Below, one piece after another: positions 45,110 through 56,755 of a stretch of 64,000 nucleotides of DNA (position 1 is the stretch's first letter; each line of letters opens with the position of its first letter). The notes beneath the pieces were generated by a model that saw only the letters and a program-made list of their open reading frames with translations, made no database searches and was not told the DNA's origin. The stretch comes from Sarcomyxa edulis (taxonomy: Eukaryota > Basidiomycota > Agaricomycetes > Agaricales > Mycenaceae). The stretch is taken from assembly GCA_009761415.1 (NCBI GenBank), contig QUOL01000002.1, positions 620,001-684,000 on the forward strand, given 5' to 3'. A program made the translations under genes and the position numbers.

Positions 45110-46255
45110 ATGTCTGATTCTTTGACCTCCTCGAGAATGAGCTACGGTGCAGCTCTAGTAGCCTCTGTGACTTTTGGTAACATCCTGTCTACATCGGTGG
45201 AATTCTCATACAAACTGAGAGTTATTCCAGGAATATATGTCACGATCGCCGCACAAGTCATGTACCATCTAGCTAAATCTCGATCCCCTTGGAACTCTAC
45301 GCTCAAGGCCATTGTGGTGTACACTGTATTGACTTTTGTTCTCCAAACCATCTACTTTGTGGCAGGATCGAAATGGAGCGAGATAGAATTCGTTGAGACG
45401 CCCGTGGATCCTGGTGTTTTTGCAAGTCAATTGTCCTCAAGATTGGCTATTCTGAAGAACACCTGTTATACGGTGCTTATTTGGCTGTCAGATGGGTTTC
45501 TTGTATGTTGTTTCACGGTCATATCATGTCTTCAGAGCTCATGAACCCTGGCAGCTCTATCGTGCCAAAGCAATTTGTCCGTCTATCATCACTCTCGTCA
45601 TCCCGGGCTTACTATACTTGGGATCCCTAGGTCTGCATTAAATTGCCATTGATGTATCATTATATTGACATGTCGAAACCATCGCAGCGTCAGGAATAGG
45701 TCTTCTGGTAGAATCAGCTAAGCCAGAAGCTACCTTCGGGCAGGCACCCATCATCGACTTCGGCACGCCGTTCTGGTCAATATCAGTTGCCATGAATGTC
45801 CTGACCACGATCATCATTGTTGTCCATCTTGTCTATTACCGCAATGTTCTTCATCGTCGCGCAACAGAAGTTGCGATCTTCCTAGAGAGTGGAGCGCTCT
45901 ATGCAGTTTGCTCCCTCGTCTATATCCCCATGTTTGCCAGGAACGTCCCTATACAGTTCCCGTTCTCTGCTCTTCTTGTTTCAGCTGCTGTAAGTAGTGT
46001 CTTTTGCTATGTCCCTGTATATGACGATATCTTTGTTCGTTTCTAGAGCATCGCGTCCAACCTAATCATTCTTCGGATGGTGTCAGGGCAGTCAGCTAGG
46101 CTTGAAGCTAGCACCATTCCTTTGAATGACCGTTCAGCTATCACGACTTCGCGATCAGTGACCGTGCGTTTATTCCATTTTTCAGTCTTGTTCCACCTGT
46201 GTGTTGACCTGTAATCCAGACGAACAAAGACGGTTACGACGTCGACATCGTCTAA
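45110..46255 (+). pseudogene. Damaged paralogue of the seven-transmembrane protein
   Basis: Exons matching the gene at 35651-36920 are present: 45110-45176, from 45231, a piece ending 45630, 45688-45989, 46047-46163 and 46220-46255 (TAA). Shared motifs include SRMSYGAALVA, SEIEFVETPVDPGVF, ASGIG and SIASNLIILRM. The join after WLSDGFL (about 45500) fails: the strong GTATGT donor and CAG acceptor give a stop (TGA at 45542), and the downstream frame (WQLYRAKAICP) needs another phase. The IYRLYIVWGGNW-like motif is also degraded. Either a small indel has broken the gene or an unusual donor is used. Confidence 0.6.
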
Positions 46256-46657
46256 AGAAGGAGTGTACAATCTCAGAGGGTTCCGGTATCATATTTCTCT
46301 ACTCCGGGTCCTGACTGAGATCCGTTGAGACTGTATGACACTGCATTTTATATGCCCATCACAGTTATATTGTTGTTACTCGCCACCGTCTGTTGAACTC
46401 ACGGACACCAAAGGTCTATTCGAGGCACGCCGATTGACTTGTCTCCAAGTTGACTGCCATACTCCGCCTCGATGGACCGGAAAGCTACACCGGGTAGACA
46501 AAACTAAGAACCCGGGTCCAGTTTTGTCGGGAAGCCCTAATTAGCCAGGATTCTTCGAGATAAAAATGGGATGATATTTACAATGCAGGATAATCTGGTG
46601 ATGAAGAAGAAATAAGATAGAACACTCTCACTACAGCCACTCGTGTCCCCCATCCAT
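46256..46657. other. No gene recognised
   Basis: About 400 bp between the convergent ends of the membrane-protein copy and the BTB gene; presumably 3' regions. Confidence 0.5.
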
Positions 46658-47503
46658 CTAGATTGTCTTCGGAAGCTCATCGATCTGCGCCTTCAACTCC
46701 TCCAAGAACTTCCAGTTGTCCAAAACACTCCCCGCACACCTCGCACACCCAGTCTCCCGAACCGTCTGCGCTAAAAACTCCATCCCAAAAATAACATCTG
46801 TCGTCGGCTTAGCCATTAACTCTTCCTTTGCACGTTTTTCCCATTCGTACCACCATTTGGGTAGGATGAAACTACCATAAGAAGAACCGTTGCACTGCAT
46901 GCATTTTAGAGGCGTGTTTTGGGGTGCGACGCGTTTGATGACATCTAGGGCAGCTCGGGCACGTCGACGGTGGAGATCGAGTAAACAGTGATAGGAATAC
47001 GCCGTGATGTATTTCAAATCCTCGTGAAGGGTGTCGGAAGAGTCAAGAATGTTAATGTTGAGGGTGTGTTGCGATGCGAGCTGGGCCTCAGGTTCCAAGT
47101 CATAACGACTGGCGATGGCGAATACCCGGGTGGGGGTGGAGTGGAGATATTGGGGAGAAATGAGGAGGGAACGGAGAGTGAGGAGGAGAGATGGGAGATC
47201 GTATTTGATGGATGCATTGATGAGAGGCGATAGTTCGTCTAAAGAGGTGATTATAGGGTCGGGAATAGGATATATGAATTGAAGGAGTGCGCGTAAGGTG
47301 CCAGCGGGTTCAGAAACGGGGATCAAAGGAAGTGGACAGTCGTCCTCAGACGGCGGTTGGGGTAGACAGAACATATCTCTGAAAAAAGGCGAGGCTGCTG
47401 AGAGGATACACTTGTGAACACGAAATTCCGTGCCTTCGCTGGAGACGAGGATGACATCGGCGTCTACTGCGTTGAACTGGTGTTCTTCGTGTTGAGGGGA
47501 CAT
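46658..47503 (-). CDS. BTB/POZ domain protein
   Basis: Intronless frame of 281 aa from the ATG at 47503 (MSPQHEEHQF); an upstream extension to 47593 is hydrophobic leader-like sequence and was left out. Residues about 12-110 are a BTB/POZ domain: DADVILVSSEGTEFRVHKCI, LSAASPFFRDMF, then the ALLQFIYP strand and an ALLxxLxxKYDL-like helix (INASIKYDLPSLLLTLRSLL). The C-terminal half has two CxxC pairs (CMQC and CARC). Single BTB proteins of this kind are numerous in agaricomycetes and likely mediate dimerisation or Cul3 ubiquitin-ligase contacts; the target is unknown. Confidence 0.88.
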   Translation of the reverse strand: MSPQHEEHQFNAVDADVILVSSEGTEFRVHKCILSAASPFFRDMFCLPQPPSEDDCPLPLIPVSEPAGTLRALLQFIYPIPDPIITSLDELSPLINASIKYDLPSLLLTLRSLLISPQYLHSTPTRVFAIASRYDLEPEAQLASQHTLNINILDSSDTLHEDLKYITAYSYHCLLDLHRRRARAALDVIKRVAPQNTPLKCMQCNGSSYGSFILPKWWYEWEKRAKEELMAKPTTDVIFGMEFLAQTVRETGCARCAGSVLDNWKFLEELKAQIDELPKTI

Positions 47504-47792
47504 GGCGGGAAGACGTAGAGGTGGGAATTCAACACGCCTAGGATAGAGCAAGAAGAAGAAGAATATATAATCAACTTGACAGCTTAGAGGCACAAATGGG
47601 GAGATGACCAGTGCGGTGGACCCAGTTACGCCTAATACGGATCAGGGAGACGGGGGTGGGGCTGCATCACTACGCGTGCATACGACATCAACGACAAGCA
47701 CGCCAGACCGGGACTGAAGCTGAAGATGCCAGATTGGAGGAGCTCACCAGACACAGTCCGCCACCGCCGGCAAACTCCGAGTCCGCGGACTA

Positions 47793-49383
47793 TTACCGCC
47801 TATGCTCGCGACTGGCGCTCCTCCGCTCATGACGGTCCCGACCCCGACCACTTTCCCTCTCCCTATCCCTATTCCTAGCTACAGGCGATCTTGATCTGTG
47901 CCTTCGGTGTTCTCTGCCCTCGTGACGTTCTCTTTCTCGACTTCTACTCCTTTTTTTCTTTCTTTCCCCACTACCCCCACCTGGAACATCGAATACCATC
48001 CCGTAATCTCTACTGCCTCCATTCCCACCACCCCCACCTTCTCTGTACCGCCTAGTCTGTTCAAGGTCATCACGACCGCCAAAGCCTCCAGCTTTAGGAC
48101 GCGGCGCGCGTTTGACATCATTGGACCAAGAAGTGTTGAGTTTGGCAACGGATTGAGAGCTGTAAAAGTTGTTTAGATAGGCAAAACCATATTATGCACA
48201 TGTTGACCCACAAATCAACCCATATTCTCCGATCATCCACGAGTACATTCTGCATCTTGAAGTAAGCCTGGAAGAGATCGGTCAGTTACACGATACGCAG
48301 TCAAGAGAAGCAGATAAAAACATAACCCACTTGTTCAGCGTCCTCTCTCCGATCAAACTCCACGAAGGCGTATTGTAAGCTTTCTCCGGTTCGTTTCTCT
48401 CTGATCACCATGCAACTGATTACAACGCCGAACCTCGAGAATATCAATTCTAGATCTTCGTCCCTCGTGACTGGATTCAATTTACACACAAACAGCACGT
48501 TCTCCGGAGGTCGAACGTTAGCGAAGGGTAGATCGCCGACCATTTCGAGGGTTAGCGCCGAAGCAGCAGCAGCTCGTTCTCGTTGTTGCTGCTCGAGAAC
48601 ACTGGGTGAGTCGGGGGTGGCAAGAGGATCTTCATCTTCGGCGATACGGGTCGAATTATCTGGAGGACGTGTTGGAGAGGACGGAGGAAGAATATCAGCA
48701 AGACCGGGAGGATCGGGAAAAGGATCATCTGTCAGATATGTCAGTCCTGAGACACGTTGCGCGTCATCAATGTCGTTGAACATACCGAGAACAACAACAT
48801 GTCTAATCCTGACATCTTTCAATGGTCTACCCTCGCCATCCACAAAAACTTCGTTCAATTTGTCAAGGGTATCGAGTCCCTCGAACACATGTCCGAAGAC
48901 AGCATGTTTTCCATCGAGATAATCGATGTTGTCCCCCAGAGTAATGAAAAATTGGCTGCCACATCCACCTTTGATGGTCGTTCCACCATCCGTAGTTGTG
49001 ATAGAAGGTGCAACAGCCATGGAGACCGTTCCTTTATGTGTGTGTTTGAGACGCGGTAGAATCTCTGGAGGGAAATACCTCGGTGCTTTGTCTGAAGAGG
49101 ATGACGACGAGATGAGAGACCATATCGATTCACCGCCAGTGCCTGTCGCTGAAGGGTCGCCTACTTGGGCCAAGAAGTCTTTAGAAACTGTAATAAAGAG
49201 GTGTTTCAGTCCTAGTCAGATGAAATCAAGGATATAAAAGCAATGCGCACCGTTGAAAAAAGCATTCAGGTTATAATAGTACACTTTACACAGTTTGAGG
49301 AAATTCTCGCATGTTTTTGGACACGACTCGGTATCGAGGTCGATTACAATGTCGCCTACGGACGTTTCGAGTAGGACTGACAT
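47793..49383 (-). CDS. CYP6: Cyclophilin with RRM (PPIL4/Cyp6-type peptidyl-prolyl isomerase)
   Basis: Four exons, 49383-49251, 49187-48331, 48267-48212 and 48159-47793, give 470 aa. The N-terminus [20 protein letters not shown] is the cyclophilin start, followed by [34 protein letters not shown] and the [17 protein letters not shown] region; an inserted Ser-rich loop precedes [11 protein letters not shown]. Residues about 250-340 are an RNA recognition motif ([40 protein letters not shown]). The tail is rich in RS/RE dipeptides, as in splicing proteins. This domain order is diagnostic of the nuclear PPIL4/Cyp6 family, associated with spliceosome function. The canonical catalytic Arg/Phe region is altered, as is common in this subfamily, so isomerase activity is uncertain. 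Confidence 0.93.
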
Positions 49384-51084
49384 GTAAATGTCGCAAGGCT
49401 AGCTCTTGAGTATCGTCGTAGAAAATCTGTAACGACAAAATACGCGCAACACAATATCTTCTGACTCTTTTCTCTCGATCAAGAGTGCTGTTTGAAGCGC
49501 GTATTTTTTGAGATGTGGGTCCTTTGTATCGTCTAGAGGATTGATGGGATGACTTTATCAATTTGAATGACAGTGACGACGAGAGCAATGCAGAAGGTCG
49601 AGTTGGTGTTGACCGGAGTCACGGTGAAGCTGATGTGGCGGTGCACTTGTATCTCTGAAGTCAACCCGAACATCGTTCTCCTGGTTTCCTTGACCCTCGC
49701 ACCACTGTGTAATTCGAACGACTTCAGAACATTAGCTTGAGCTCCTACGTATGCGAGGAACACTGGAATCTTAGCTGGACAGATTGTTAAGACCGCTGGA
49801 ATCAAGATGCGTGTTCCCATTGCCCAAGCGACGACGACGATGGCAAGTTCTTGACTGCCGTACGGACTGGTTCTTCGTCACTGGGTCATCTACAGGTATT
49901 GTACAGGTATGCACTTAAGCACTGTAGCTTTGATCGATGGTGCGTTGCGATACCATCACAGCCTGTCTTACGGGACGACGTTCAGGTCTCTGATGAGATC
50001 GGAACGCCTCTAGTCTCCCCACGGCAGAGTATACAAATTCGTTGAACAATTGTGTCTTGGGATATCCTTGTTCGGCTCGGAATATCAATGCTACCCGTAT
50101 GACCTTCTATCAAGGTCGTCTTCTGCGCCACTCGTTCTTGTACAGAAAGGATTCTCCACGAATTGAAGAAAGGTGATTGAGATTCTATCGCATTCTTGTT
50201 CTAGAGCTCTATCTGACTTTCTGAGTAGGACTAGAGCTCGACTGCTCTTTGTCGTACTCTGAAAGTGCCTGAGTGCAGTGCTGAGGAGACTCCACACTTT
50301 GAACAAAATCTCGGTACTATCTCAGTGCCATATATTGACGCATCTTCGTGTCCAGCATCCCCAAACTCGGTGCAGACGTGGTCATGAACATCACTAGTAC
50401 CCGACCGAATGAGCGGCCAGGCGCATGAGACAGCTGGTGGTAAGCAGAAGACATGCTTTGAGGAAAGAAAGAATTTCAAGACTTCAACTTTTCGTAGAAC
50501 TTGAAGCCTCAGTCACGGTTCGCGTCATGGTCACAGGATCCCATCCGTTTAGGCGTCCCCTTTTCTTCCCACATTTCTGACTATGTCTCCGCCTCCAGTC
50601 AAATCATATGCAGTACTACATCCTCGGATGAATACCAGTGCTTCCAGTGCTCCGTGCGTGGGTTTTTTGATCTGGTGTGTGTAATCTGAATTCTCGATGG
50701 CGTATACTTATACAGATATCCTCGCAAGTGGCCGCAACGCCGAAGCACTAACTCTAAACAGTTCCAGTGATTATTCCGAGCTGCCTGACTATCTTAGGGA
50801 TTCAGTGAGTGCCAAGCCACTGCCAAGCCTTCCCTTTGATATACTTAACCCGAGGTTACTACATTTCAAGAAGAGGCATTTCAGCGTCTCCGCTCAGACA
50901 GTCCATCCCGACGAAGGTCCTTTTCCGCCTCAACTTCGGAATCGCTACCCATCTGACTGTTCTTCTGACCTCATCTACTACTAGTATTCATCATGAAGAT
51001 GCCTAGTTGTGCGGCTTTCAATTCTTCTTGTCTGCAACGTATATAAGAGCTCCTCTGAGATGACATATTCTGCAGTAATCAACC
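49384..51084. other. No confident gene
   Basis: 1.7 kb upstream of both the cyclophilin and the AA9 gene. A 95-codon ATG frame at 50697-50984 (MAYTYTDILASGRNAEA) and a 95-codon minus-strand frame at 49533-49820 lack domains and introns of the local type. I do not call them. Confidence 0.45.
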
Positions 51085-52202
51085 ATGAAGCTAGCGCTTT
51101 CAGTTCTCGCCTCTGCGGCGCTCGCCAATGCCCACTGTAAGTCTATGTGCTCGTTCGTCTTAATGCTAAGTATCTTACTCGGTTCTGTCCGCTAGTCACT
51201 ATGCAATACCTCTGGGTCAACGGGGTATGTCTTCTTCGCTTCAATACATACCAGTACATCGACGATTTTGACCGTCTTATCTATTGGTAAACTTAGGTCG
51301 ACCAAGGCTTGAACACTGCCATCCGTATCCCTCCCAATAACAACCCCGTAACCGATGTCACGTCCACCGATTTGACTTGTAATGTCAATGGCCTTACCGG
51401 TACTGGAGTGTCTACCCTGACCATCCCCGCTGGTGCTAATGTACCTCCACCTTATTATCGCCTCGTGATGAAGACCAGTATTGATATTCACTCTTCCAGA
51501 TCACGATGGAATGGCACCAACATGCCCAACGGACGGGTGAAGATGCTATATCTGGTGGCCACAAAGGACCTGTTCTCGTCTACATTGCCAAGGCACCCAC
51601 TACCGCCGATGCGTTCGACGGGCAAGGAACCGTTTGGACCAAGATCTACCAATCCGGCCTTCTCGATCCTACTACCCAGACATGGGCCACTGACGTCGTG
51701 AATGCTAACAACGGTTCGTTGATTTCTGGCTTCATTTTGCGAGATCAATCTCTTACTTCGTTTGGTCTGCTCAGGGAAGCACAGCGTCATCATCCCATCT
51801 TCGCTCCCAGCGGGAGAGTACCTCTTGCGCTCCGAAATTGTATGTCAATGTTTTATTCCTTTAGTGACCACGATCTCATGCAGTTCCCTAGATTGCACTA
51901 CACGTCGCAGAAAGCTATCCCGGTGCCCAATTCTACATCGGTGCTTGCCAATACAACGTTCTATCCGTTTCGTAAACTCACTTACTTCAAATCAGGATGC
52001 GGTCAACTTAAGATCACCAGCGGCGGTACGGCTAACCCGCCCAAGATCGCTCTTCCGGGGGCTTATGTTGGATCTGACCCTGGCATCACTGTACGTTTGC
52101 TTTCGATGCCTCTTTGTCCTGATTCTGATCCACTTCTAGATCAACATTTACAACAACCTCCAGAGTTACACTCCACCCGGTGGCCCCGTCTGGTCTGGCT
52201 GA
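51085..52202 (+). CDS. AA9 lytic polysaccharide monooxygenase
   Basis: Eight exons give 236 aa: 51085-51136, 51196-51224, 51297-51440, 51500-51713, 51775-51839, 51892-51940, 51996-52090 and 52140-52202. The signal peptide MKLALSVLASAALANA is followed by His17, which becomes the N-terminal copper ligand of the histidine brace after cleavage. The second copper His is His172 (EIIALH), and the axial Tyr and nearby Gln are Tyr183 and Gln181 (GAQFYIGCGQLKI). Cys pairs are present (TDLTCNV, GCGQL). The enzyme oxidatively cleaves cellulose or related glucans outside the cell. No carbohydrate-binding module or linker follows; the protein ends PPGGPVWSG. The high intron number is typical of basidiomycete AA9 genes. 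Confidence 0.95.
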
Positions 52203-52681
52203 AGGAGTGGTTACTTTAGCAATAAATGTGTATCTGGGAATATAGCACGGTCAAATTCAAGGGAATTGGCTCTTCCGATTTGCCATCGAAGTTATTCCAA
52301 GAATCTACAACTTGTGGATCAAGTAGAAAAGAATTCGAACGGATGACGGAAGATTTACACAAGTCACCATTTGCCGGTTTTATCCTTTTGAGAATTTTAC
52401 TCTGCGTGAAGAAAATCGATTTGGAAGTAGCGGACCTTACCGTTGCTGCGATTCATTCACATTGGCCGTGAGTGTACGGGAACTTGAGAGTCACGACGAA
52501 TGGATACAATTGTAGAGTACGGACAAACAAAATGCGTAGAAGACCGAGATGGAGGGCCCGCAGTTTAGTACGACATGTACATGTATACATAATGTATAAT
52601 TTTTATGAAGTGAAAGAGAGAAGAATGATTTGCCTCTATGGCCCCAAACGAAAGTAATTTCGCAGACCAGTATGCGAAGGT
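52203..52681. other. No gene recognised
   Basis: 480 bp between convergent genes; probably 3' flanks. Confidence 0.5.
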
Positions 52682-53733
52682 TTAACGGTCTATTTCCGCT
52701 TGAGCGGTTTCAATAGCTCGCAAAAAAGCATCAGCGAGGTTCTGGTATTCCGGAGGGCATTCTTTCTTGTAGGCTCTCTTGAATTCCTCGTACAAAGGTT
52801 CTTGCGGGCGTGGGCGAGGGTAATAAGGATCATTGCAAAAGAAGGCCTGGGCGAGGTCAGGAATCGACTCGACGGTTCGATCCCACGGTTTCAGCTTGAC
52901 AGCAATAACGATGAAGTCTCTCAAATTGTGGCGAAACTAGTGACTTACTTGGTTAAAATCAATGATGTGGAACGAGACACTGGAGAATCCGTTACCGCGC
53001 ATAACGAACTCGATGTCCCGGGCATCGTATCCTCCGACAGAATGAAGACAGCCCAGCATTTCTCCCATGCCCTCTGCCAATTCTGAAAGCTCAGGTAGAT
53101 TCGCCTGAGGCGCAGAGTCACGCAAATGCGTATAGCGGGCAGGATCGAGGGGAAAATTTTGGGGAATTGAGAAAACGTCCGAGATGAGTGGGATATGACT
53201 TTCCTAGATACAGACGACAGATCGTGGAATCTATGCTGTTGGTGTTAATGTAGCCCGCAGGAAAATAGGTTTGCTGTATGATCTGAGTGAGACGAGGCGG
53301 AAGAGCAGGAATACAGTCCATGGCATATGTTGCACGGTGAAAGGTTAGAAAAAGTCCTCCGTGATGATAGGTCGGAACGGCCATCGACGATTTTCGAGGC
53401 CATGTAAAGGGTCCAAAATTGAAGTGCCCGGAGGCGGAATGATGCATCTGAAGTCTGACGATGCAGGGTTGCTATAGGCATAAGGGCGAGGGGGATACTA
53501 AAAAAGGGTAGAGAGTTGCATCGAAGATGTATATCTTTGAGATAAAGATATTCGTTCAAAAGATCGTTGTGGTGCTCAGCATGGTGTACTTGTTTGAAGG
53601 CAACGTATGTTCCTCGGATATAATGAACTGTACCAAAACTTCCGCTTCCAATGACCACTGATGTACTGTAGAACGAGCGGGGCTGTTGTGATTGGCATGC
53701 TAGCTGAGTTGAAGTGAAAAGATACACGGCCAA
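52682..53733 (-). pseudogene. DUF3669 family gene with frame breaks
   Basis: Segments of the fungal DUF3669 family appear in order on the minus strand: IGSGSFGTVHYIRGTYVAFK, PRPYAYSNPASSDFRC to ITEDFF, ATYAMDCIPALPPRLTQI, FPLDPARYTHLRDSA, GMGEMLGCLHSVGGYDARDI, then after a GTAAGT intron LKPWDRTVES and NDPYYPRPRP, ending at TAA 52684-52682. They lie in different frames. The changes occur at homopolymers: a five-C run near 53497, a five-T run near 53358, and CCCC-AAAA-TTTT-CCCC near 53150-53165. No ATG begins the first segment. Either this is a decayed gene or the assembly has homopolymer errors here. Family members have unknown function and a kinase-like start. Confidence 0.7.
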
Positions 53734-53838
53734 TGTCGAGGAATGATATCAAGGAGGAAGCAAGGAGGAATCAGAAATTTCTCACGCTCATACCGTCTGG
53801 ATGAACGGCTGAAAATAACAAGTGCAACACGGCTCTGC

Positions 53839-55430
53839 ATGCGACCAGCTCGATTATCATCCTATCCAAAATCCTACTCATTTTCTAGCTTTCATCCTCG
53901 TCGCTTTCAGAATCAAAGGATCTTCTCGAGCACTATACAGAGGCCAAAAGATGGCTCCAATACGTCCAAAACTGCTAGCGACAAACTTTTCGCCGACGCA
54001 GCACGCGAGGAGGCCGAAGAGGCGTTGAAACCTCGAAAATCTACTAGAATCACGTCTCTAGAGAATCAACATGAGAACTGGACTGGCGAAGAGAGAATGG
54101 AGGATGCAGTGCTCAGGATGCTCGTGGATAAGTACAAACCTCTGCGAAGTGGGACTATCATGACAGCCGAACAGAAACTGAAACGGACTCCTCCTCGAAT
54201 ACATCTTGATGTGCTTCCTCTGTCGGCAAACGCATCTCAGCAGAGCCTAATGGATAATGCACCCACTGGATCCATTTCTGAGACTACTCGTACCATCACT
54301 GCACCGACGACGACGGGGTCGTGGGCCACCGAACCGCTTTTACCCTCTACGGATGGCCATAGACCCTGGCACACTACTTACAGGGCACCTTCGCATGCTA
54401 CAGCTTCTGTAAAACTGGCACACTTTCCAAACCCCTTGACTCACAGTCCTCCATCTACATTACCACCTCCTATCGACGAAAGGGCCAGGAAGAAGGAGAA
54501 GGAGAACAAGAAACGCACGCAACATGCCAGTAGATTGACTAGAGCTAAGGAATCTACTCTGGACTATCGATTGGGCATCAAGACTACTTCAACGACAACT
54601 AGGTCTCAAGGAGATCGTCCAAATCCGGTCTCATTGAAGGGATGGACTAGTTTGATCGAGGATAAGATTGAGGTCTGGTTTGGTTATACTCTTAGATGTG
54701 CCAGTTTTAATTGAATAATCTCTGTAGAAAGCTCGTATGGCTGGCCTCTTTAATACGGTAAAGGGACGAGGGAAACCACTGGCGAGAAATCATGAAGAGT
54801 TCAACCCGTTTATCGGTCGAGAAGAATTCCTAATGAACCGAATTGTCCAACGTAATGGTGCAGCCCCACCGTGGGTCGAATTCCAAGGTGGTGAGTGAAA
54901 ACGTGTTTGGGATTTACAAAAACCAAAGCTGACGTTCCTCAACAGAATTAGACCTAGCTGTCGCCAACTTCCGTGAAATGCTTCGACAGTCATGGATAAG
55001 ACGTGCCATTCGGACTCTTACTATCGATCATCCCGCATCAGTACTCGCAAAACTAACACTTCAAGATATACAAACCATGCGAGATACCGAATGGGAAGAA
55101 CGGGAGCGATCATATCACGAGACTGCGATAGCAGAAGTGAATTCCTTGGTACGCAGGTACAACGGTCAGGCACCATATGCGGTACGTCGACCATATTATA
55201 TCCGAAGTGTGGAGGTGGAGAAGATATACGCGGAGTCTGGGGAGGATATTCTGAGGGAACTTTCGGAGAGATCACAAGCCCGGGGTCAACTCGGTCTGAA
55301 AGGCAAGAGTATGCAAAGTCGTTCTAGCGTGCCTCAAATTGGGCATGTGGACTTCGGACTTTCCTTCAGGATTCGCGACGTGATCAGGATTTGGTTCGAG
55401 GAATTGATGAAGAGATGGAGGTGGAGGTAA
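53839..55430 (+). CDS. DnaJC28-like (DUF1992) protein, probably mitochondrial
   Basis: Three exons, 53839-54672, 54728-54890 and 54946-55430, give 493 aa. The ATG at 53839 was chosen since it begins an Arg/Ser-rich presequence (MRPARLSSYPKSYSFSSFHP). The DUF1992 domain starts near residue 275 with SLIEDKIEKARMAGLFNTV, then GRGKPLARNHEEFNPFIGRE and LMNRIVQRNGAAPPWVEFQG, as in animal DNAJC28; no J domain is visible, which is usual for the fungal proteins. The remainder is helical. Human DNAJC28 has been linked to Golgi and mitochondrial functions, but the role of the fungal protein is not established. The gene is divergent from the DUF3669 relic, with about 105 bp between. Confidence 0.88.
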
Positions 55431-55949
55431 TGAGAACGCGGCCCAGTCATATCTTCAGTTTATCTTGCGTAAACTGAGCTTCAAATGTGCTTGCTTGTAG
55501 ATATCATTTACCCATCATAGTCTCTCTCTCAGAGTTCCACGCACTTTCCGCAGTCTTGTTCACGCATGTTCTGATGCAGTGAGGCTAACACGAGTAGTAT
55601 TTGGTGTGGGGCCCGATGCCGTGCGACCTTCGAACTTGCCTTTTCCACCCTCCATCGACCAATATGTATCTACCTCTCACCTTGCAATCGCTGGGGAAAT
55701 TCATCTCGACAAGAAGAAATCCGCTTGAAAAGCGATGACCGAAAGCGGAAACAATAGTGAACGGCGCGGTTGTACATAAACAAAGTCTGACGGCCGTTGC
55801 CTCGAGGCTGCCTCGCGATTTGTGGAAGGCAGACAACCCTTCCATAAAAGCCGTGTTTTCTTTTTCATTTCCCCTCTACTCCTGCTCTTGATTACTCCAA
55901 TCAACTCCATCTGTCGTCTTTATCTCCCGTGCACTCTTGATATCACATC
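55431..55949. other. Intergenic
   Basis: 520 bp; the last about 70 bp are pyrimidine-rich and probably promoter/leader of the small gene that follows. Minus-strand frames of 69-86 codons here are not supported. Confidence 0.5.
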
Positions 55950-56377
55950 ATGTCTTCCGAAGATATCGTAGTGAGTTCTGCTGTCCAATCCCCCAGTCGG
56001 TCGTGGAGTCACTGACGCGAACTGTGCGTATAGCCTGGCGACGTTGTCGCCGTTCAGCATGCTCTCGGTCGTCGAGAGGGACTTGTGATTGGGTCACATA
56101 TCGACTACCTCGTGAGAACCATTTCATCTTCGAAGTGCGACGATTGCCCTGATATACTGCGCGTATTGTTAGGGTAGACAGATCGTCGAGGTTCAGCTAG
56201 AACCCGGCGATATATACCATGCTTGGTGAGTTCGGTCTGCTGCATCATGAATTTGGCATTGATCGCGGGCATTTGTATGCCAGGTACCCCACCGTTACTC
56301 GTGTGAAACGCACCGTTTCCTATTCTCGCCCTTCACCGTATAAGCAAAGAACGATCGAGCGTCGTATACTTTGGTGA
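55950..56377 (+). CDS. Small four-exon hypothetical protein (81 aa)
   Basis: The exon model 55950-55970, 56034-56111, 56173-56225 and 56284-56377 uses four ATG/GT/AG signals that keep one frame to TGA at 56375-56377. It reads MSSEDIV, PGDVVAVQHALGRREGLVIG, SHIDYL, GRQIVEVQLEPGDIYHAWYP, TVTRVKRTV, then a basic tail. Three GTGAGT-like donors with proper acceptors and a sensible, beta-rich, PGD-repeated sequence make coding likely although no exon exceeds 94 bp. The pattern with two PGD turns suggests a small SH3/KOW-like barrel, but I do not recognise the family. Confidence 0.55.
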
Positions 56378-56716
56378 TCGACATCGACGAACGATTGCCA
56401 GCGTACTTTGCCGCCGACTGCACCGACGACGTCCGGTCATGAGCGTACACGATCTTCATATCATATATAGACGTTGTGGGTTGTACAGGATGCTAACTCA
56501 TGGGACACTTCCTGCTATCGATGGAGGACTTTTTGACCAGATCTTATATTATACTGAGCATTGGTGGAATACAAAATAGCAGTGATGCACGCGCTTCGTG
56601 CAATATCCTAACAGGCATTCTGGTTCGTAAGTACAGCAAGTACGTCGTATGGTCCGTAACGAGTTAGATTGAGGCAAAATTCCCCTAGACTTCCGTTCAT
56701 ATCGTCGGTACTGAGC
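56378..56716. other. No gene recognised
   Basis: 340 bp between convergent genes. Confidence 0.5.
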
Positions 56717-56755
56717 TCATGTTCTGCACCTCGATTTATGAGCACGCCAATCCTC

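Noticed and set aside
50697..50984. 95-codon ATG frame upstream of the AA9 gene
   Set aside because: No domain or signal peptide; could be a small gene but nothing in the sequence supports it.
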